A stretch of DNA of 64,000 nucleotides from Pseudomonas brassicacearum. Its GTDB lineage: Bacteria > Pseudomonadota > Gammaproteobacteria > Pseudomonadales > Pseudomonadaceae. The stretch covers positions 62,001 to 126,000 of the forward strand of contig NZ_CP007410.1 in the NCBI RefSeq assembly GCF_000585995.1, in the 5' to 3' direction. Of the stretch, positions 42,015 through 51,286 are shown one piece after another; within the stretch, counting starts at the first letter, position 1; the number at the start of each line of letters is the position of its first letter. Both the position numbers and the translations under genes were made by a program. Under the pieces are notes generated by a model that was not told the origin of the DNA, made no database searches, and saw only the letters and a program-made list of their open reading frames with translations.

Positions 42015-42566
42015 CTATCGGTCAGTGCTTAGAGCCACCGGTGGATGACGAGCGGTGATATCGAACAGCGTGTAGGACAGCGTCAGGTGCTTCACTTCCT
42101 TGGGCATGTCCCGGTCGACGATGAAGCGCATGGGCATTTCGATGCGTTCGCCGGGTTGCAGCACTTGCTGGGTAAAACAAAAACATTCGGTCTTGTGGAA
42201 ATAGGCCGCCGCGTTGCTCGGCGCGATGCTCGGAACCGCCTGGGCACTCATCGGCCGGTTGGTGGGGTTGTGGACGACGAAGACCATCTCGTTCACCGCC
42301 CCCGGCCGGACCACCAGCTCATTGCCCTTGGGGTAGAAGTCCCAGGGCATGTCCACCGAATTGGTCGACAGGAACTGCACGCGAACCTGGCGCGACTCAT
42401 CGACGGTTTGCTCGCCTTCGTATTGCCCGGCGGTCTTGCCGTTGATGCCGAACGCCTTGCACATCACGTCGTAGATCGGCACCAGGGCAAACCCGAAGAC
42501 GAACATGGCCACCACCACCAGCAACAGGCGGGTGACCAGTTTTTTCATCGAGATTGAATCAGCCAT
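42015..42566 (-). CDS. ctaG: Cytochrome c oxidase assembly protein CtaG/Cox11
   Basis: 183 residues. One N-terminal helix (LVTRLLLVVVAMFVFGFALVPIYDVMC, about 10-36) and a periplasmic immunoglobulin-like domain with the copper-binding CFCF motif in FHKTECFCFTQQVL (about 127-140). It delivers copper to the CuB site of subunit I. Located between ctaD and ctaE, but separated from ctaD by a REPIN. Confidence 0.95.
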   Translation of the reverse strand: MADSISMKKLVTRLLLVVVAMFVFGFALVPIYDVMCKAFGINGKTAGQYEGEQTVDESRQVRVQFLSTNSVDMPWDFYPKGNELVVRPGAVNEMVFVVHNPTNRPMSAQAVPSIAPSNAAAYFHKTECFCFTQQVLQPGERIEMPMRFIVDRDMPKEVKHLTLSYTLFDITARHPPVALSTDR

Positions 42567-42592
42567 GATTTCCAGTCCCTACCAGGAACCCT

Positions 42593-42669
42593 GTGGGAGC
42601 GAGCTTGCTCGCGATAGCGGTGTGTCTGACACACCGAGTCGCGGCCATCGCGAGCAAGCCCGCTCCCAC
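42593..42669. repeat. REPIN, GTGGGAGCGAGC class, inside the ctaCD-ctaGE operon
   Basis: GTGGGAGCGAGCTTGCTCGC and the complement ending GCCCGCTCCCAC enclose about 35 bases. It lies between the ctaD stop and the ctaG start, all transcribed on the minus strand, and could affect mRNA stability. Confidence 0.92.
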
Positions 42670-42688
42670 ACAGGTCCTCTGTGTCATC

Positions 42689-44281
42689 TCATTTCACTTC
42701 CGGCGGCGTAGTAAACGTGTGATACGGCGCCGGCGACGGCACGCTCCACTCCAACCCTTCCGCCCCATCCCACGGCTTGGCCGGTGCCGGCTCGCCGCCA
42801 CGGATGGTCTTGATCACGATGAACAGGAAGAAGATCTGCGTGGTGCCGAACATGAAGGCGCCGATGGACGAGACCATGTTGAAGTCGGCGAACTGCAGGT
42901 TGTAGTCCGGGATCCGCCGAGGCATGCCCGCCAGCCCGACGAAGTGCATCGGGAAGAACGCCATGTTCATCCCGACGAACGACAGCCAGAAGTGCAGCTT
43001 GCCGAGGGTTTCGTCGTACATGTGGCCGGTCCATTTCGGCAGCCAGTAGTAGGCCGAGGCGAAGATCCCGAAGATCGCGCCGGGCACCAGCACGTAGTGG
43101 AAGTGCGCGACCACGAAGTAGGTGTCCTGGTACTGGAAGTCCGCCGGGGCGATGGCCAGCATCAGCCCGGAGAAACCACCGATGGAAAACAGGATCACGA
43201 ACGCCACGGCAAACAGCATCGGCGTCTCGAAGGTCAGCGAGCCTTGCCACATGGTGCTGGCCCAGTTGAACACTTTCACCCCGGTGGGCACGGCGATCAG
43301 CAGGGTGGCGTACATGAAGAACAGCTCGCCCACCAGCGGAATGCCGACCACGAACATGTGGTGCGCCCAGACGATGAACGACAGGAACGCAATGGCGGCC
43401 GTGGCGTAGACCATCGAGGTGTAGCCGAACAACGGCTTGCGCGAAAAGGCCGGGATGATCGAGCTGACGGCGCCGAAGGCCGGCAGGATCATGATGTACA
43501 CCTCGGGGTGGCCGAAGAACCAGAACACGTGCTGGAACAGCACCGGGTCACCGCCGCCGGCGGCACTGAAGAAGCTGGTGCCGAAGTGGATGTCCATCAG
43601 CATCATCGTCACGCAGCCGGCCAGCACCGGCATCACCGCGATCAGCAGGAACGCGGTGATCAGCCAGGTCCAGACGAACAGCGGCATTTTCATCAGGGTC
43701 ATGCCGGGGGCGCGCAGGTTGAGGATGGTGGCGATCACGTTGATCGCGCCCATGATCGAACTGATGCCCATCAGGTGGATGGCAAAGATGAAGAACGTCA
43801 CGCTTTCCGGCGCATAGGTGGTGGACAGCGGCGCGTAGAAGGTCCAGCCGAAGTTAGGCCCGCCACCGGGTGTGAACAGTGTGGACACCAGCAGCAGGAA
43901 CGCCGCCGGCAACAGCCAGAAGCTGAAGTTGTTCATGCGCGGCAGGGCCATGTCCGGCGCGCCGATCATCAGCGGGATCATCCAGTTGGCGAGGCCGACG
44001 AATGCCGGCATCACCGCGCCGAAGACCATCACCAGGCCGTGCATGGTGGTCATCTGGTTGAAGAACGCCGGCTCCACGATCTGCAGGCCAGGCTGGAACA
44101 GCTCGGCGCGGATCACCATGGCGAACGAGCCGCCCAGCAGGAACATGGAGAACGCGAACCACAGGTACAGCGTGCCGATATCCTTGTGGTTGGTGGTCAG
44201 TACCCAGCGCATCAGGCCCTTGGCGGGGCCGTGGGCGTGGTCGGCACCGGCATGACCGTGGTCATCGATCACAGCACTCAT
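42689..44281 (-). CDS. ctaD: Cytochrome c oxidase subunit I
   Basis: 530 residues, twelve-helix catalytic subunit of an aa3-type oxidase. Haem a ligand histidine in TTMHGLVMVFG (about 78-88), the CuB/tyrosine-histidine crosslink region WFFGHPEVYIMILP (about 251-264), CuB histidines in IVWAHHMFVVG (about 303-313) and haem histidines in YFVVAHFHYVLV (about 387-398) are all present. It reduces oxygen to water and pumps protons in the inner membrane. The start is supported by GGAGACAGG upstream, and it follows ctaC by 82 bases. Confidence 0.97.
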   Translation of the reverse strand: MSAVIDDHGHAGADHAHGPAKGLMRWVLTTNHKDIGTLYLWFAFSMFLLGGSFAMVIRAELFQPGLQIVEPAFFNQMTTMHGLVMVFGAVMPAFVGLANWMIPLMIGAPDMALPRMNNFSFWLLPAAFLLLVSTLFTPGGGPNFGWTFYAPLSTTYAPESVTFFIFAIHLMGISSIMGAINVIATILNLRAPGMTLMKMPLFVWTWLITAFLLIAVMPVLAGCVTMMLMDIHFGTSFFSAAGGGDPVLFQHVFWFFGHPEVYIMILPAFGAVSSIIPAFSRKPLFGYTSMVYATAAIAFLSFIVWAHHMFVVGIPLVGELFFMYATLLIAVPTGVKVFNWASTMWQGSLTFETPMLFAVAFVILFSIGGFSGLMLAIAPADFQYQDTYFVVAHFHYVLVPGAIFGIFASAYYWLPKWTGHMYDETLGKLHFWLSFVGMNMAFFPMHFVGLAGMPRRIPDYNLQFADFNMVSSIGAFMFGTTQIFFLFIVIKTIRGGEPAPAKPWDGAEGLEWSVPSPAPYHTFTTPPEVK

Positions 44282-44363
44282 GTCCTGTCTCCTTCGATCG
44301 AGTGGGCTGGACGGCGCGGGGCGATGAGCCCCGACCGGTTACGGGAACACACGTCAGGCCGGC

Positions 44364-45491
44364 TCATTTGCTTTCTGCCTGTTTGAGTTCCAGCACTTCT
44401 TTAGGCGTAACCATGTCGCCCTTGTTGTTGCCCCAGGCGTTACGTTCATAGGTCACGACCGCCGCAATATCGACTTCCGACAGCTGCTTGCCGAACGCGG
44501 CCATGGCGGTGCCGGGTTTGCCGTGGAAGACAATGCTCAGGTGATCAGCCTTGGGCCCGGTGGCGATTTTCGAGCCCTTGAGCGCCGGGAACATCGGTGG
44601 CAAGCCCTGACCTTCGGCCTGGTGACAGGCCACGCAGGTGGTGTGGTAGATCTTGTCACCACGCTCCTTGAGTTCTTCGAGGGTCCATTCCTTGCTGGTC
44701 AGCTCTTTAAGCTGCGCGGCCTCGGCCTTGCGCTCGCCCAGCCACTTTTCGTAGTCGGGCTTGCTCTTGACCTCCACCACGATGGGCATGAAACCGTGGT
44801 CCTTGCCGCACAACTCGGCGCACTGACCGCGGTACAGGCCGGGTTTATCGACACGGGTCCAGGCTTCGTTGACGAACCCGGGAATCGCATCGCGCTTGAC
44901 CGCGAAGGCCGGCACCCACCAGGAGTGGATCACGTCGGCGGAGGTCACCAGAAAGCGCACCTTGGCATCGACCGGCAGCACCAGCGGCTTGTCGACTTCC
45001 AGCAGGTAATGCTCGCCCTTGGCGCTCTGGTTATGGATTTGTTCGGCGGGGGTGGCCAGGTTGCTGAAGAACTCGACGTCCTGGCCCAGGTACTTGTAAT
45101 GCCACTTCCATTGATAGCCGGTGATCTGGATATCGATGTCCGATTCACTGGAGTCGTACATCTTGATCAGGGTCGCGGTGGCAGGAATCGCCATGGCCAC
45201 CAGGATCAGGAAGGGCACGATGGTCCAGAGAATTTCGACGCGGGTGTTTTCGTGGAAGTGCGCGGCATTTTGGCCGGTTGAGCGGCGGTGCATCATCATC
45301 GACCAGAACATGGCGCCGAAGACGATGATGCCGATGACTACACAGATCCAGAAGATGGTCATGTGCAGGTCGAACACTGCGTTGCTGATCTGTGTCGCTC
45401 CAGGCGCCATATTCACAGTCCAGGCCGCTTGCGCCTGACTGAAAATCGACCACAACAGGAGGCCCATCCATACGTGTGGATGTCGCGTCAT
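44364..45491 (-). CDS. ctaC: Cytochrome c oxidase subunit II with fused cytochrome c domain
   Basis: 375 residues. Signal peptide MTRHPHVWMGLLLWSIFSQAQA, two membrane helices (about 45-65 and 90-110), a cupredoxin domain with the CuA ligands in GQCAELCGKDHGFMP (about 217-231), and a C-terminal class I cytochrome c domain with the haem site CVACH (about 295-299) and distal methionine in the GTAMAAFG segment. The fused cytochrome marks a caa3-type enzyme that can receive electrons from soluble cytochrome c. First gene of the oxidase operon; its promoter must lie in 45492-45864. Confidence 0.97.
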   Translation of the reverse strand: MTRHPHVWMGLLLWSIFSQAQAAWTVNMAPGATQISNAVFDLHMTIFWICVVIGIIVFGAMFWSMMMHRRSTGQNAAHFHENTRVEILWTIVPFLILVAMAIPATATLIKMYDSSESDIDIQITGYQWKWHYKYLGQDVEFFSNLATPAEQIHNQSAKGEHYLLEVDKPLVLPVDAKVRFLVTSADVIHSWWVPAFAVKRDAIPGFVNEAWTRVDKPGLYRGQCAELCGKDHGFMPIVVEVKSKPDYEKWLGERKAEAAQLKELTSKEWTLEELKERGDKIYHTTCVACHQAEGQGLPPMFPALKGSKIATGPKADHLSIVFHGKPGTAMAAFGKQLSEVDIAAVVTYERNAWGNNKGDMVTPKEVLELKQAESK

Positions 45492-45864
45492 TGCGGGTTC
45501 CCCTTATCGTTCTTGTTATCCCGTAGGCGTAAAGCCTGCGGCAAGGGATCGGCTACTTCAGACTACCAACTTGAACCGCCGCGCCTTGCTGCACATGCAA
45601 TCGGGTGTCATCAGCTAACTCCATTCCAAACCGAGTATAGACAGCGACTGCAACCTCGCAACGCGATGGCGTAAATCGTTTGAAACAGACGGGGCTTGCG
45701 CTAGAGCCCGCGAATGGAGAAGGATGCGAACCTGAGTGATGGCAAATCGATATAACTGCGACGTAGCAAGGAAGCGACGGTTATGAAAAATAGGTCTTAG
45801 GAGTGTTTTTGCGCCAGCTAAGTTATGTCTTCCCTATTTCATTGCCTTGTTTACTGGAGTTGTC
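45492..45864. other. Divergent intergenic region of ctaC and the 45.9-kb gene
   Basis: 373 bases with no gene. It must contain the oxidase operon promoter (minus strand) and that of the hypothetical gene. No repeat or strong palindrome was noticed, and no confident -35/-10 pair was assigned. Confidence 0.6.
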
Positions 45865-46515
45865 ATGAACACCGCCGCATTGCGCGAGCAGATCCAAAAA
45901 GCCCAACAACACGAGGCCGAGACCGGCCAGTTGACCCGTCAGTTGACGGCCCAGCTGCCGAACCTGCACCGAGCCATTCAATTGCCGGACGCGAACGCCA
46001 ACGACGTCCTGGCGCGTTTTGTCGCCGCCTACATTGATGAAGTACCTGACCTGCTGGATGCAGCCAATGACGTCGCCAGGGAGGCGGGTATCGAGTCGCA
46101 GATCAAACCGGTTTTGAAGATTGCCGAACAGTACTTCCTCCAGCCGCCGACCATCATGGCCGGGCATGTCGGGCTCGACAGCCTTCTGGACGAAGCCTAC
46201 CTGGCACATCGGTTTGTCGAAGAGGTCAACGACCTGTACATCAAGCATTTCGGCCAGCCATTGATCCCCTTGGACATGACGGTCGCCAATCTGATCGCTC
46301 ACCAGTTGATCGGTGAGGCATTTGCCAACCAACTCGATGAAGTGGTCCATCACACGTTCGATGAGATGCTCAACGACGAGACGTTTGCATTGGAGTCGGT
46401 AGAAACCTACCGCGAGAAGCTCAGCAGCCCGGAAACCGGCGCGGCCTGGAAGCGCTGGCCGTGCATGTCCCGCCGCTTGGGCGTGGGACTGGAGCTGGAT
46501 CAGCCGGCGGCTTGA
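45865..46515 (+). CDS. Conserved hypothetical protein next to the oxidase cluster
   Basis: 216 residues from the ATG at 45865 (GGAG six bases upstream). Soluble and mostly helical, without signal peptide. It starts NTAALREQIQKAQQHEAETG and includes the acidic stretch DEVPDLLDAANDVAREAGIES. It corresponds in position to P. aeruginosa PA0104. No domain is recognised, so no function is given. It is divergent from ctaC and is followed by two REPINs. Confidence 0.8.
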   Translation: MNTAALREQIQKAQQHEAETGQLTRQLTAQLPNLHRAIQLPDANANDVLARFVAAYIDEVPDLLDAANDVAREAGIESQIKPVLKIAEQYFLQPPTIMAGHVGLDSLLDEAYLAHRFVEEVNDLYIKHFGQPLIPLDMTVANLIAHQLIGEAFANQLDEVVHHTFDEMLNDETFALESVETYREKLSSPETGAAWKRWPCMSRRLGVGLELDQPAA

Positions 46516-46538
46516 TCGGGCTGAAACACATAACCCCT

Positions 46539-46626
46539 GTGGGAGCGGGCTTGCTCGCGAAGGCGATGTATCAGCTAACGAAAGAGTTGCCTGACACTAC
46601 GCCTTCGCGAGCAAGCCCGCTCCCAC
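46539..46626. repeat. REPIN, GTGGGAGCGGGC class, copy 1 of a pair
   Basis: Arms GTGGGAGCGGGCTTGCTCGC and complement around AGGCGATGTATCAGCTAACG. The centre is nearly identical to that of the neighbouring copy at 46676, so the two arose by duplication. Confidence 0.92.
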
Positions 46627-46675
46627 ATTGAATCCGGGTGGTTCATAAAAGTAGGTGTCCAGCAACAATCCCCCT

Positions 46676-46764
46676 GTGGGAGCGGGCTTGCTCGCGAAAG
46701 CGGTGTAGCAGTTAACGAATGAGTTGCCTGACACTACGCCTTCGCGAGCAAGCCCGCTCCCACA
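46676..46764. repeat. REPIN, GTGGGAGCGGGC class, copy 2 of a pair
   Basis: Same arms and centre (AGTTGCCTGACACTACGCCT) as the copy 137 bases to the left. It separates the convergent hypothetical gene and SulP gene. Confidence 0.92.
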
Positions 46765-46778
46765 GGGTTTCTTGGGTG

Positions 46779-48311
46779 TCAGGCAGAAGCCGCGCCAACC
46801 CCCACGGTCGTACGCAACCGCCCTTCCAACCTACGCTTGAGCCCACGGGATTCGATCAGCAGCTTCGAGCCCTTGCTGGCATTCGCCCGGCCCCATTCTT
46901 CCAGCAACTCCAGGCATGAGTGGTCGATGTAGCTCAGGTTGTTGAGCGGCACATGCACGGTCGCGCCGGTCGGTATGGTGCCCAGTACCTGGGTCAGTGC
47001 CGGCACCTTGAGAAAGGTCGCCGCCCCCACCAGGCGCAATTCCATCTCACCCTCCTGGGGCAGATCGATCAGGCTGATTTTCAGTCGCGAGGCTTTCCAG
47101 GCCAGTTTCGCCAGGGTCAGGCCGAAACCGATCAGCACACCGGTCAGCAGGTCGGTGAAGATGATCGCCAGGGCCGTCGCGGCATAGGTGAACATCGGCA
47201 TCCGGCCATAACGGCCCAGGCTGCGAAACGCCTTGAGGTCCACCAGTTTGAAACCGGTGTACACCAGCACACCCGCCAGGCTGGCGACCGGAATGCTTTG
47301 CAGCACGCTGGACAGCAACAGCACGAAGAGCAACAACCACAGACCGTGGAAAATCGTCGACATCCGTGTGGTGGCCCCGGCCTGGACGTTGGCCGAGCTG
47401 CGTACGATCACCCCGGTCATCGGCAACGCGCCGAGCAGGCCGCACAACATGTTGCCGATACCTTGGGCCGACAGTTCGCGGTCGAAGTCCGCACGCTCAC
47501 CGCTGTGCATGCGGTCCACGGCGGCGGCCGACAGCAGGGTTTCGGCGCTGGCGATAAAGGCCACGGCGAAGGCGGCGATCAGCAACGTGGGATCGGCCAG
47601 GTTCAACAGGTCCGCCGGACGCAGCCAATCGATGGCTTCGGCGAGGTTCTCCGGGACTTCCACACGCTTGACCTGCAAGGCCAGCATCAGGCTGGCAACG
47701 GTCGCCAGGCCTACGCCGAGCAGGGCGCCGGGAATGAAACGCAGGCTATGGGGGCGAAACTTTTCCCACAGCCACATCACCGCGATCGTCGACAAACCGA
47801 GCAGGCCGGCCTGCCAGCCAAAGGACGGCAACGCCTGGGCTACTGCCGCCGGGAACGCCGCCAGGTTATCCAACCCGGAAGGCTTGGGTGCCGCGTCGAG
47901 CATCACGTGGACCTGGGACAGCACGATCAGCACGCCGATACCCGCCAGCATGCCGTAGACCACGGCCGGCGCAGTCACGCGGAACCAGCAGCCCAGGCGA
48001 AAGCGCCCGGCCAGCAACTGCAGAAGACCCGCCAGCAACAGGATCGGCCCGAGCATCGCCACGCCATGTTGGCGCACCAGTTCGAAGACCAACACCGCCA
48101 AGCCGGCGGCCGGGCCACTGACTTGCAGCTTTGAACCGGCCAGGAAACCCACCACCAAGCCACCGATGATGCCGGTGATCAAGCCCTTGGCCGGCGGCAG
48201 GCCAGAAGCGATGGCGATGCCCATGCACAAAGGCAGGGCCACCAGAAACACAACCACCGAAGCCAACAGCTCCCGAGGCAGAACAGCTTTGAATTGTTGA
48301 GCAGCACGCAT
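46779..48311 (-). CDS. SulP family anion transporter, probable bicarbonate transporter
   Basis: 510 residues from the ATG at 48311 (GGGAG seven bases upstream; a longer upstream start has no SD). About eleven membrane helices: LPRELLASVVVFLVALPLCMGIAIASGLPPAKGL (about 12-45), SGPAAGLAVLVFELV, and the FAVAFIASAETLLSAAAVDRMH segment near 255, followed by a C-terminal STAS domain (about 420-500). The arrangement with a beta-carbonic anhydrase gene immediately upstream on the same strand suggests the pair handles bicarbonate/CO2. Unlike the SulP protein at 12044, it is not linked to sulfur genes. Confidence 0.9.
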   Translation of the reverse strand: MRAAQQFKAVLPRELLASVVVFLVALPLCMGIAIASGLPPAKGLITGIIGGLVVGFLAGSKLQVSGPAAGLAVLVFELVRQHGVAMLGPILLLAGLLQLLAGRFRLGCWFRVTAPAVVYGMLAGIGVLIVLSQVHVMLDAAPKPSGLDNLAAFPAAVAQALPSFGWQAGLLGLSTIAVMWLWEKFRPHSLRFIPGALLGVGLATVASLMLALQVKRVEVPENLAEAIDWLRPADLLNLADPTLLIAAFAVAFIASAETLLSAAAVDRMHSGERADFDRELSAQGIGNMLCGLLGALPMTGVIVRSSANVQAGATTRMSTIFHGLWLLLFVLLLSSVLQSIPVASLAGVLVYTGFKLVDLKAFRSLGRYGRMPMFTYAATALAIIFTDLLTGVLIGFGLTLAKLAWKASRLKISLIDLPQEGEMELRLVGAATFLKVPALTQVLGTIPTGATVHVPLNNLSYIDHSCLELLEEWGRANASKGSKLLIESRGLKRRLEGRLRTTVGVGAASA

Positions 48312-48403
48312 GGCGACTCTCCCGCAGATTTCTTCTGGCATGGCGAGGCCCTACCGCGCAAACAGCGGTAAGGCTTGAACCATGCAAGGATGATTAGGAG
48401 TGG

Positions 48404-49135
48404 TTAGAAGCGCGCTTTGGGCGTCGCCACCGGAATCGGATGGCTGCCATCGAGCGGCAGGAAACGTCCCTGGTCCGCGTCATAGGCTTTGATCTCGCTG
48501 GTCTCGATGTTGTACACCCATCCGTGAATGAACAATTGACCATTGGCCATGCGCGAGGCCACCGAGGGATGCGTTCGCAAATGCTGCAACTGCGCGATCA
48601 CGTTCTCTTCGGTAAGGACAGGCATGACCTGTTTTTCGTCGCCGCACGGGCAGTTGTCATGGACCATGGTCTTGGCCACTTCGGCGTGGCGCAGCCAGGC
48701 TTTGACCGTGGGCATTTTTTCCAGCGTGTCGGGGTTGAGCACCGCACGCATGGCGCCGCAATCGGAGTGGCCACAAACAATGATGTGTTGCACGCCGAGG
48801 GCCAGCACGGCGTATTCGATGGCGGTGGAGACGCCGCCGTTCATCTGCCCGTAGGGCGGAACGACGTTGCCGACGTTGCGGGTCACGAACAGGTCGCCGG
48901 GGGAGCTATGGGTGATCAACTCGGGCACGATGCGCGAATCGGCGCAGGTGATGAACATCGCCCGGGGAGCCTGGGCGGTGGCGAGCTTCTTGAAGAGTTC
49001 TTCCTGCTGCGGAAAGATCTCGTGATGGAAATGCAAAAAGCCGTCAACAATATGCTGCAGCGCTGCATCGGCGGTCTCCGCCTCGGGTTGGGCTGAAGCC
49101 GACGCAGCCAACGGCTGTTTATCCTTGTCACTCAT
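48404..49135 (-). CDS. Beta-class carbonic anhydrase
   Basis: 243 residues. Interconverts CO2 and bicarbonate in the cytosol. The zinc ligands and active-site residues are in MFITCADSRIVPELI (about 58-72; C and D-R pair) and HIIVCGHSDCGAMRAVL (about 116-132; H and C), the standard CxDxR...HxxC pattern. The N-terminal 35 residues are an extension rich in alanine and glutamate. Upstream of the SulP gene by 92 bases, consistent with an operon coupling transport and hydration. Confidence 0.95.
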   Translation of the reverse strand: MSDKDKQPLAASASAQPEAETADAALQHIVDGFLHFHHEIFPQQEELFKKLATAQAPRAMFITCADSRIVPELITHSSPGDLFVTRNVGNVVPPYGQMNGGVSTAIEYAVLALGVQHIIVCGHSDCGAMRAVLNPDTLEKMPTVKAWLRHAEVAKTMVHDNCPCGDEKQVMPVLTEENVIAQLQHLRTHPSVASRMANGQLFIHGWVYNIETSEIKAYDADQGRFLPLDGSHPIPVATPKARF

Positions 49136-49350
49136 GATTCATCCTCTTTTGACGGTACGACGCCAGTGGCTGGTTAAAAAACGTCCAGGTCGAAGGGGCC
49201 CGACCTGTCAGTCACTCGATGAACAAGGTAGCGGCCGAAACTTAACTCAAACTGAATCGAAGGCTCTAGGACGTATCTTGCAAGGCATAAACAACGTGGT
49301 TGAAGCGTGTAAGCCATCGGGTTCGAAAGCCAATTTAAGGTCAACTGTAT

Positions 49351-50409
49351 TTAAATCAAAGACATCTGTCGGCCCGGCGGACAAAAGGCATCGCAATCGA
49401 GGTTGTAGCCTTCGCGGCGATCAAGCCCCAGGCGCTTGATCGCCTTGGTGAACCGCTGGGCCAGCAGGTCGGCGAAAGGCCCCTCGCCGCGCATGCGTTT
49501 ACCGAACTGGCTGTCGTAGAGCTCGCCGCCGCGACTCTGGCGGACCAGGCTCAGCACATGGGCGGCGCGCTGCGGGTAGTGCGCCTGCAACCATTCCTCG
49601 AACAGCGGCGCCACTTCCAGCGGCAGGCGCAACATGATGTAGGCGGCACTCTGCGCGCCAGCGGCATGGGCCTCGGCCAGCAGGCTCTCGATCTCGCTGT
49701 CGTTGATCATCGGAATCATCGGCGAACACAGCACCCCCACCGGAATACCGGCCTCGCGCATCACCTTTATCGCCCGCAACCGCGCCTTGGGCGCCGCCGC
49801 GCGCGGTTCCAGGATGCGCTTGAGCTCATCGTCCAGGGTGGTGAGACTGATCATCACCGCCACCAGTCGCTGTTGCGCCAGTTCGCTCAACAAGTCCAGG
49901 TCCCGCAGGATCAATGAGCCCTTGGTCACGATGGTCACCGGATGACGATAGCGCAGCAGCACCTCGAGAATCCGGCGGGTGATTCGCTGCTCGCGTTCGA
50001 TGGGCTGGTAAGGGTCGGTGTTGGAGCCCAAGTTGATCGGCGCGCATTGATAGCCGCGCTTGGACAGCTGCTCCTCCAGCACATCGGCGGCGTTGGTCTT
50101 GGCGATCAGCTTGGTTTCGAAATCCAGCCCCGGCGACATGTCCCAGTAGGCATGGCTGGGCCGCGCATAGCAGTAGATACAGCCGTGCTCACAGCCCCGA
50201 TAAGGGTTGATCGAGCGATCGAAGGGGATATCCGGCGAGGTGTTGCGGGTGATGATGGTCTTCGCCATTTCGAAGCGCACTTCGGTGCCCTGGGTCGGCG
50301 GGACTTCCTGATACCAGCCGTCATCTTCGGCCACCGAGCGACTCGGGGCGAAGCGGTTATGCGGGTTGGTTGCGGTGCCGCGGCCGCGCGGCGGCAGAGA
50401 GGCTGACAT
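49351..50409 (-). CDS. Radical SAM protein, PA0069 family
   Basis: 352 residues. The radical SAM cluster motif is CEHGCIYCYARPSH (about 73-86, CxxxCxxC), preceded by FDRSINPYRG. The protein belongs to the SPL-like/PA0069 group, which is related to spore photoproduct lyase in sequence but of unknown reaction. The N-terminal 45 residues contain PPRGRGTATNPHNRFAPSRS. Its 215-base downstream gap to the carbonic anhydrase gene holds nothing evident. Confidence 0.9.
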   Translation of the reverse strand: MSASLPPRGRGTATNPHNRFAPSRSVAEDDGWYQEVPPTQGTEVRFEMAKTIITRNTSPDIPFDRSINPYRGCEHGCIYCYARPSHAYWDMSPGLDFETKLIAKTNAADVLEEQLSKRGYQCAPINLGSNTDPYQPIEREQRITRRILEVLLRYRHPVTIVTKGSLILRDLDLLSELAQQRLVAVMISLTTLDDELKRILEPRAAAPKARLRAIKVMREAGIPVGVLCSPMIPMINDSEIESLLAEAHAAGAQSAAYIMLRLPLEVAPLFEEWLQAHYPQRAAHVLSLVRQSRGGELYDSQFGKRMRGEGPFADLLAQRFTKAIKRLGLDRREGYNLDCDAFCPPGRQMSLI

Positions 50410-50605
50410 GGATATGCTCCGAAAGCTGTATGCGCATACAGTATTCGCTGCCTTTCAGTTAGGCCAGTGCCATTCAGCAGTCCGATGGGCATTGGCGTCA
50501 TCCCGGTGCGCAATTCACAACGCTTTGACGTCCTTCTTACGGGTTTTTAACCGGAGCGAGCCGAAACTGGTCACCTCGCATTCTTTCGCTCCCGGTCCCT
50601 CCTGC

Positions 50606-51286
50606 ATGCTCACGCTATGTTCCCGCTCACTGCTCTGCCTGGCCTTGCTCATCGGGCTGGCCGAATCCCCGGCCCAGGCGGCCGATGCCGCTGAAACGAG
50701 GCCTGCTGAATGGGCCCAACCCGTGGAAAAGGACTACAACCTTTACCAGATGTCTCCCACGCTGTACCGCAGCTCCTTGCCGGACGGTGGGGCTTTGCCC
50801 TTGCTGAGCAAACTCAGGATCGGCACGGTCATTACCTTCCTGCCGGAGTCGGATAAGCGCTGGCTGTCCACCCCCGGCATCGAGCAAGTGCAGTTGCCCT
50901 ATCGCACCAACCATGTCGATGACAGCGACATCCTCCGGGCCCTGCGCGCCGTCCAGACCGCCGAGGCCAAGGGGCCGGTGCTGATGCACTGCAAGCACGG
51001 CTCGGATCGCACCGGGCTGGTGGCCGCCATGTACCGGGTGGTGGTGCAGGGCTGGAGCAAAGAAGACGCCCTGAACGAAATGACGGAAGGCGGCTTCGGT
51101 GACAGCCATCACTTCAAGGATGGGGTTCGCTACATGATGCAGGCCGATGTAGAAAAACTCCGCACGGCGTTGGCGAACGGCGACTGCAGCACCAGTGTGT
51201 TTGCCCTTTGCTCCCTGGAAAGCTGGGTCAATTCAACAACGACGGCGCAGCACCTCGAGCCTCAGGTTGGGCAACCGGAGCGCTGA
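50606..51286 (+). CDS. Exported dual-specificity-type protein phosphatase
   Basis: 226 residues from the ATG at 50606, chosen because it opens with a signal peptide (LTLCSRSLLCLALLIGLAESPAQAAD); the longer reading overlaps the divergent radical SAM gene. The active-site loop HCKHGSDRTGLVAAMYR (about 131-147) is the Cx5R motif of DSP/PTP enzymes, and the upstream aspartate is in HVDDSDILRAL. It should be a periplasmic phosphatase; substrate unknown. The 3' end overlaps the antisense end of the M3 peptidase gene by 59 bases. Confidence 0.88.
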   Translation: MLTLCSRSLLCLALLIGLAESPAQAADAAETRPAEWAQPVEKDYNLYQMSPTLYRSSLPDGGALPLLSKLRIGTVITFLPESDKRWLSTPGIEQVQLPYRTNHVDDSDILRALRAVQTAEAKGPVLMHCKHGSDRTGLVAAMYRVVVQGWSKEDALNEMTEGGFGDSHHFKDGVRYMMQADVEKLRTALANGDCSTSVFALCSLESWVNSTTTAQHLEPQVGQPER

